Assembly (NCBI RefSeq): GCF_025766255.1
Contig: NW_026516682.1
Coordinates: forward strand, 372,001 to 436,000
Direction: 5' to 3'
DNA from: Zychaea mexicana
Taxonomy: Eukaryota > Mucoromycota > Mucoromycetes > Mucorales > Lichtheimiaceae
DNA: 64,000 nt
Below the pieces are notes generated by a model. The model did no database searches. It worked only from the letters and a program-made list of their open reading frames with translations, and had not been told where the DNA came from. The translations under genes and the position numbers were made by a program. Positions 59,916 to 64,000 of the stretch are shown here, piece by piece (position 1 is the first letter of the stretch; the number at the start of each line of letters is the position of its first letter).

Positions 59916-61788
59916 GTGGGCGCTTGAGCTCTTTTGCTTCTGCTTGGTCAAAGTTTTGCGACTCACCATGGATCCACAACGTCGTCAAAAACGGATTTTC
60001 CATACCTTTTCATACGATTCCACCTACCCGACGTCACGATTCCAATAATTATCAGTATCACCACCTCACACCAACAGCCGCGAAGACAATCGGCGCCGAG
60101 ATCAACACTCTCTTGCAGAACCGCGCCATCGAAAGAACAACCGAAAACGGTTTTCATTCCACACTGTTCACCATCCCCAAAAAAACAGGGGGCTTACGAC
60201 CCATCCTCAACTTACGACCTCTCAACTTACAGTATCTGCGGAAGAACCGATCGTTCAAGATGGAAACCATCAGCCACGTTTGCCGCATGCTACAACCAAA
60301 CGATCACCTTGTAAGCATCGACCTCGAGAACGCGTTTCAGCACGTCTTAGTCAACAACCGATCGCGACGCTTTCTTCAGTTTCGTTGGCAGAATCAGACG
60401 TACCAGTTCCGCGTTCTTCCGTTTGGCCTTTCACTTTCTCCTCTTGTCTGGACGAAAGTCCTTCGACCAGTGCTTCGTTGGGCACGCCGACGAGGCATCC
60501 GGATCTCGGCTTACCTGGACGATGTCCTGATTGCAGCCAAGTCGTCAGCGCAAGCATCACAGCACACTCAAGCGGTACTCAGCAAACTGAGCGCACTGGG
60601 TTTCTTGGTGAACAACACCAAATCTCATCTCACACCAACTCAACAAATCGATCATCTCGGTTTTCATATCAATACCAAGACCATGCAACTCTCTGTTCCT
60701 CCAACGAAACTATGAGACTTACGACGAGAAGCACGACGTCTACTGAACAGAGCAACAACAACAGTACGTCTTCTTTCCTCGTTTATCGGGAAAGCGCAAG
60801 CCACAACCTTAGCTGTACTGCCAGCACGTCTTTACACTCGCCAGATGATCGCCTGGCGCAACCGGATGCTAGCTCGAGGACTCACATGGAGCTCGCAGAT
60901 TCAGCTATCAGCATCGGTACGTCAAGAGCTTCACTGGTGGATAGAGCATCTACAATATTGGAACGGGCAGAGTTTTATCCCTTCTACCCCCAGATAGAAG
61001 TCTACACGGATTCATCAGATCGGGGATGGGGCCTGGTTTTCAACAGCACGTCGATCGCCGGGACATGGAGTCAGCATCAGCAACAGCATCACATCAACTT
61101 CAAGGAACTCCTGACGATCCAACAAACAATACGACATCCGACACTTCGTGGCAAGGTTCTACGTCTTTATTGCGACAACACAACAACGATCGCATATGTC
61201 AATCATTTCGGTGGGACCCGGTCTCATGCTCTGATGACACTCGCAATGAAGATCTGGAAGGAATGTCTCGAAACCAATACGCGCATACAGTTGATGTATG
61301 TTCCGAGTCAGTTCAACCCAGCAGACCCACCATCCTGACAGCTTCAACGTCAACTCGAATGGAGCATCAGCCCACAGTATTTCAGCAAGCTGGACCAAGC
61401 ATGGGGTCCACATCATCTGGATTGCTTTGCTTCTCACCACAACGCGAAGCTCAAGGCATACATGAGCTGGAGACCAGATCAACAGGCGATTGCTACGGAC
61501 AGCCTTCTACATCCTTGGACACCATATCGCCGAGTTTATTGCTGCCCCCCATGGAATCTCTTTCAGCGCACCATACAGAAGATTCAGCAAGAACGAATAA
61601 CAGCAACAATAATCACACCTCGATGGCCGAGCGCGATTTGGTACCCGACATTACAACAGCTCAGCATCTCGAAGCCGAAGATTATACCGCGCCACGCGAT
61701 TCAAGCAGCACCCGGCGACGATCAATCTCTCCTGCAGAAGAATCCCCATTGGACTATGATCGCTTGGAACTTAAACGGCGCCGTTTAA
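59880..61788 (+). pseudogene. DIRS reverse transcriptase, RNase H and methyltransferase-like polyprotein (disrupted)
   Basis: The frame overlaps the Gag end (GPVGGRLSSFASAWSKF). RT motifs: FTIPKKTGGLRPILNLRPLN, SIDLENAFQHV and the YxDD box AYLDDVL. After a TGA at 60713-60715 the same frame continues (DLRREARRLLNRA) until a one-base shift in a C-run near 60985. RNase H follows in the new frame: EVYTDSSDRGWG, INFKELLTI, LYCDNTTTIAYVN. A TGA at 61336-61338 interrupts the junction to a methyltransferase-like domain with DCFASHHNAK and YCCPPWNLF, ending at 61788. Both TGA codons stand where related elements usually have Arg, consistent with CGA-to-TGA. Confidence 0.88.
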
Positions 61789-62807
61789 CTGCTTCAGGTC
61801 TCAGCACAGACGCAACATCCATCATGCTCGATCCCGCACATACTCAACAGCGCAACGCGCACTATCAACCTATCCAACCTCGTTATATTTGCTGGACCAG
61901 ACAACACGACATCGATCCTTTCGTAGCCAATCCAGCACAGCTGGTCAACTTCCTGGCCTATGGTCATGTTCATCTTGGGTGGGCTACAGGTACATGTGCT
62001 AATTACCGATCAGCCATTCTTGACCTATATGACGACACATCATCTTTCGCAAACGACACACACTACAAAGACTTTTTTTCCGCTCTCAACGATCAGACCA
62101 TCCGTTCGTTCGACCGACCACGATATGATATACAACCTGTTATCCGCAACATTGTCGACCTTGGCAACAATCTCACTATGTGCGCAATCGATCTCACCTG
62201 CAAGCTCTGTTTCCTACTGGCCATTACGGGTTTCCTTCGTCCATCCGACATAGAACGCATTGACGATGGTCGCACCAATGTAACAGACCGTCATTTACGA
62301 CTGGTGATTGCTCGCCCAAAGGAAAAGCGCTATCAACAACGCATTGAAAAAGTCATTCATATCCACAGACATGAGACCTCCTTGCTTTGTCTGGTCCAGA
62401 CATATGTTGATTATCACACTCGCTTTTGCCAAACGCCTTGTCGCCGTTCTTATCCTTTCAACAATGGTCCACGCCAATATGTTTACAAGCTTATTTGGGT
62501 AGTACACAACAACAACACAGCTATCAGTGCAGAGCGCATCAGCAACCACATCAAGCGTTTTCTTGATATGATTCCAAGACCTGAAGGTACCGCACGACCA
62601 AAGGCTCGAGCTCTTGGCTCGACCGCAGCGGTGCAAGCGGGGGCGTCTTTAGACGATGTTTTGATCTATGGTTCCTAGCTATCCTCCTCGGTTTTTGACA
62701 CTTTCTACTGTATCTCTCGAGAGACGGCTACAGATTTCACTCAGATGGCCCTTCCGACGGTTGTTTCTCTGCATTCACAATCTGAATCAGTGCTAGCCGA
62801 AGAATAA
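61700..62807 (+). pseudogene. DIRS tyrosine recombinase, one nonsense codon
   Basis: Overlaps the end of the pol region in another frame. Core-binding part: YICWTRQHDIDPF, GWATGTCANYRSAIL. Catalytic part: GFLRPSDIERI (Arg), RPKEK (Lys), the C-terminal box ARALGSTAAVQAGASLDDV, and, beyond a TAG at 62676-62678, SSSVFDTFYCISRETATDF with the nucleophile Tyr at 62706-62708. The TAG stands where Trp is expected after HGS/YGS in DIRS recombinases, consistent with TGG-to-TAG. Without readthrough the protein would lack its nucleophile. The upstream part of this open frame (61026-61700) is a shadow of RNase H. Confidence 0.88.
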
Positions 62808-62881
62808 TAGTCTTCACAGCCGAGGTCGCAGACCGATGGCTTACTATTATTATTCGAGGCATAAGCACTGATTCAGATTGT
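62776..62881. repeat. DIRS internal complementary region
   Basis: The first third (62776-62808) is the reverse complement of the left outer end with one mismatch, and the remainder is the reverse complement of the right outer end, meeting at an AATAATAG junction. This is thought to template the rejoining of ends in circular DNA (family knowledge). The recombinase frame ends inside it. Confidence 0.88.
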
Positions 62882-62932
62882 CCCTCCCTCCTCTCCCTTT
62901 TGTTTGTCTGTTTGTTTCCCAGTCGCTTGTAT

Positions 62933-63025
62933 ATGATACAGCTATAGCATATATATATCACATATTTTATTTCTTTAGACTTTCGACCCAATAAAGAAAA
63001 AATGGTAACACAACCTGAATCAGTG
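62933..63025 (-). repeat. DIRS right inverted terminal repeat
   Basis: Pairs with the left repeat. The outer 61 bases (63026-63086) are right-end specific and reappear inverted in the internal complementary region. Confidence 0.9.
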
Positions 63026-63086
63026 CTTACGCCTCGAATAATAATAGTAAGCCGTCGGTCTGCGACCTCGGCTGTGAAGACTATTA

Positions 63087-63798
63087 TAATATTAGAAAGA
63101 ATACATTATTAATAAAACGTAAAGCATCAAAAAAACAAAAAGAGTCATCTAAAAATAATTTAAGTAAAGCGAATAATGAAAGAGATATTATTTCTGTTAT
63201 AAAAAGTAAAGAGAAAACATTAAAGGAGGATGTAAAACTAAAGGAAAAATTACATAAATATGAGAAATACTATGAAAATCACAATACATTACCACCAAAA
63301 GAAATAGTTGCTGAAAATTTAAATTTTCAGCAAATTGAAATTCCTCATATTTCAAATACACAAATAAAAGAAACATACACTGAAAAATCAAATTCTCAGC
63401 AACCCTCAAATCCTCATATTTCTGATGCAATGTTAGAAAACACCTCTGGTGCAGATGCCTCATAGGGTGATTCTGAAAATGATGAATGTGAATCAGGTGG
63501 GGGTGAATATATGTATATGATTGCATGTAAGCCCTGTATGGATAAATTAAATGATACTTATAATTGTACTTTTATTGATGACCTTATTTTGAAACTTGAA
63601 AAGGAAAAATATAAGTATGAAAGGTTCTTTAATTCATACTTTAGATATTATATTGATTTAATAAAAGCAAAAGAAACAAATAGGGATGATATTATGCAAA
63701 TATGTCAAGAGCAAATGCAGAAGTTAATCATTGAATATAGTCAGATATATACAGATGAAAATGGAAGTGAAGATGAAGATAGTAATGATTCTGATTAA
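63087..63798 (+). pseudogene. AT-rich gene, 3' part after the DIRS insertion
   Basis: In the frame that continues from 58855 the sequence reads RKNTLLIKRKASKKQKESS, KEDVKLKEKLHKYEKYYEN, LPPKEIVAENLNFQQIEIP and SNPHISDAMLENTSGADAS to a TAG at 63462-63464. The same frame then continues (GDSENDECESGGGEYMYM) into a 95-codon stretch: IACKPCMDKLNDTYNCTFID, a helical part and an acidic end (NGSEDEDSNDSD) with TAA at 63796-63798. Together this is one gene of about 280 codons, split by the retrotransposon and carrying one internal TAG. It has a charged, coiled-coil-like design with one CxxC. No family recognised. Confidence 0.5.
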
Positions 63799-64000
63799 AG
63801 TTATATCAGCCATCAATGGCTATACCGGTTAGGACAGGCTTATTAACTATAACAAAATTAATAAACAACTAATAGCTAGACAACTAATAGTAGGACACCT
63901 AAAGGAGGGATATGCTCATTACTATTCTGCTACTATAAGGTTGGGATTAATCAATAAAAAACATTATAATTTTTATGAGTTAAACACATTTATATGGTTT
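63799..64000. other. AT-rich right edge
   Basis: About 200 bases after the AT-rich gene. It has a short imperfect inverted repeat (AGCCATCAATGGCT, about 63809-63822). No gene seen. Confidence 0.3.

Larger units (their letters stand above)
58856..63086 (+). mobile_element. DIRS-type tyrosine-recombinase retrotransposon, 4.2 kb
   Basis: Defined by inverted terminal repeats (58872-58963 and 62933-63025), an internal complementary region (62776-62881) whose two halves pair with the outermost left and right ends, and three overlapping coding regions in the DIRS order: Gag-like, RT/RNase H/methyltransferase-like, and tyrosine recombinase. It has no long terminal direct repeats, no integrase and no target duplication, as expected for DIRS elements, which integrate through a circular intermediate (family knowledge). 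Five in-frame stops and one frameshift show that this copy is inactive. It lies in the same orientation as the AT-rich gene it splits. Confidence 0.93.

Noticed and set aside
61026..61700. Left part of the 550-codon open frame over the DIRS recombinase
   Set aside because: RNase H and methyltransferase motifs occupy another frame here; the recombinase-frame text is Ser/Thr-rich shadow translation.
1..64000. CRISPR arrays, bacterial operons or phage genes
   Set aside because: No regularly spaced direct repeats. The genes have spliceosomal introns and eukaryotic families throughout.

Overview
The window is nuclear DNA of a filamentous fungus, most likely Mucoromycota and probably Mucorales. 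Genes are broken by many short GT-AG introns of about 50-120 nt. The core gene set is fungal: myosin-I with an Arp2/3-binding tail, Sec9, Pus1, Urb1/Npa1, and a GGPP synthase of the type seen in mucoralean carotenoid and sterol metabolism. Several genes are kept that ascomycetes usually lack or have diverged, namely Elongin A, tripeptidyl-peptidase II, a CCDC6-like coiled-coil protein and an SMPD4-like protein. Gene models below were assembled by hand from splice signals, reading frame and family knowledge. Exon edges could be off by a base or by an alternative splice site.

The left part (1-44.7 kb) is a dense gene region. In order it holds the tail of an unknown gene (+), Elongin A (+), histone H2A.Z (-), class I myosin (+), the Sec9 t-SNARE (+), Pus1 pseudouridine synthase (+), a secreted 5'-nucleotidase-like metallophosphoesterase (-) and GGPP synthase (+). 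Next come three tandem paralogues (+, about 16.7-23.6 kb) encoding secreted proteins with a choice-of-anchor-A-like domain and odd Trp/Lys/Asp/Gly-rich tails. They are followed by tripeptidyl-peptidase II (-), CCDC6-like (-), SMPD4-like (-), Urb1/Npa1 (+) and a long disordered protein of unknown function (-). The genes work in transcription and chromatin, actin and exocytosis, tRNA and ribosome maturation, isoprenoid supply, protein turnover and the cell surface. They are neighbours, not an operon or a pathway cluster.

The right part (about 44.7-64 kb) is a gene-poor, repeat-rich island. It holds a decayed DDE transposase, an 80-bp tandem duplication, an F-box/TPR pseudogene and very AT-rich remnants of unknown coding units. 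It also holds a complete 2.8-kb PIF/Harbinger transposon (TIRs, TTA target duplication, two genes, both damaged), a palindrome of about 2 kb with arms of about 0.8 kb, and a 4.2-kb DIRS-type tyrosine-recombinase retrotransposon. The DIRS element has inverted terminal repeats and an internal complementary region and sits inside an AT-rich open frame. Almost every premature stop in these elements can be explained by a C-to-T or G-to-A change.

The most unusual items are the three-gene secreted array with Trp-rich charged tails, the AT-rich gene split by the DIRS element, the large palindrome, the transition-type decay, the four GC-AG introns among about 100 deduced introns, and extreme microexons (a start codon alone on its exon in H2A.Z, and an 11-nt exon in the metallophosphoesterase).
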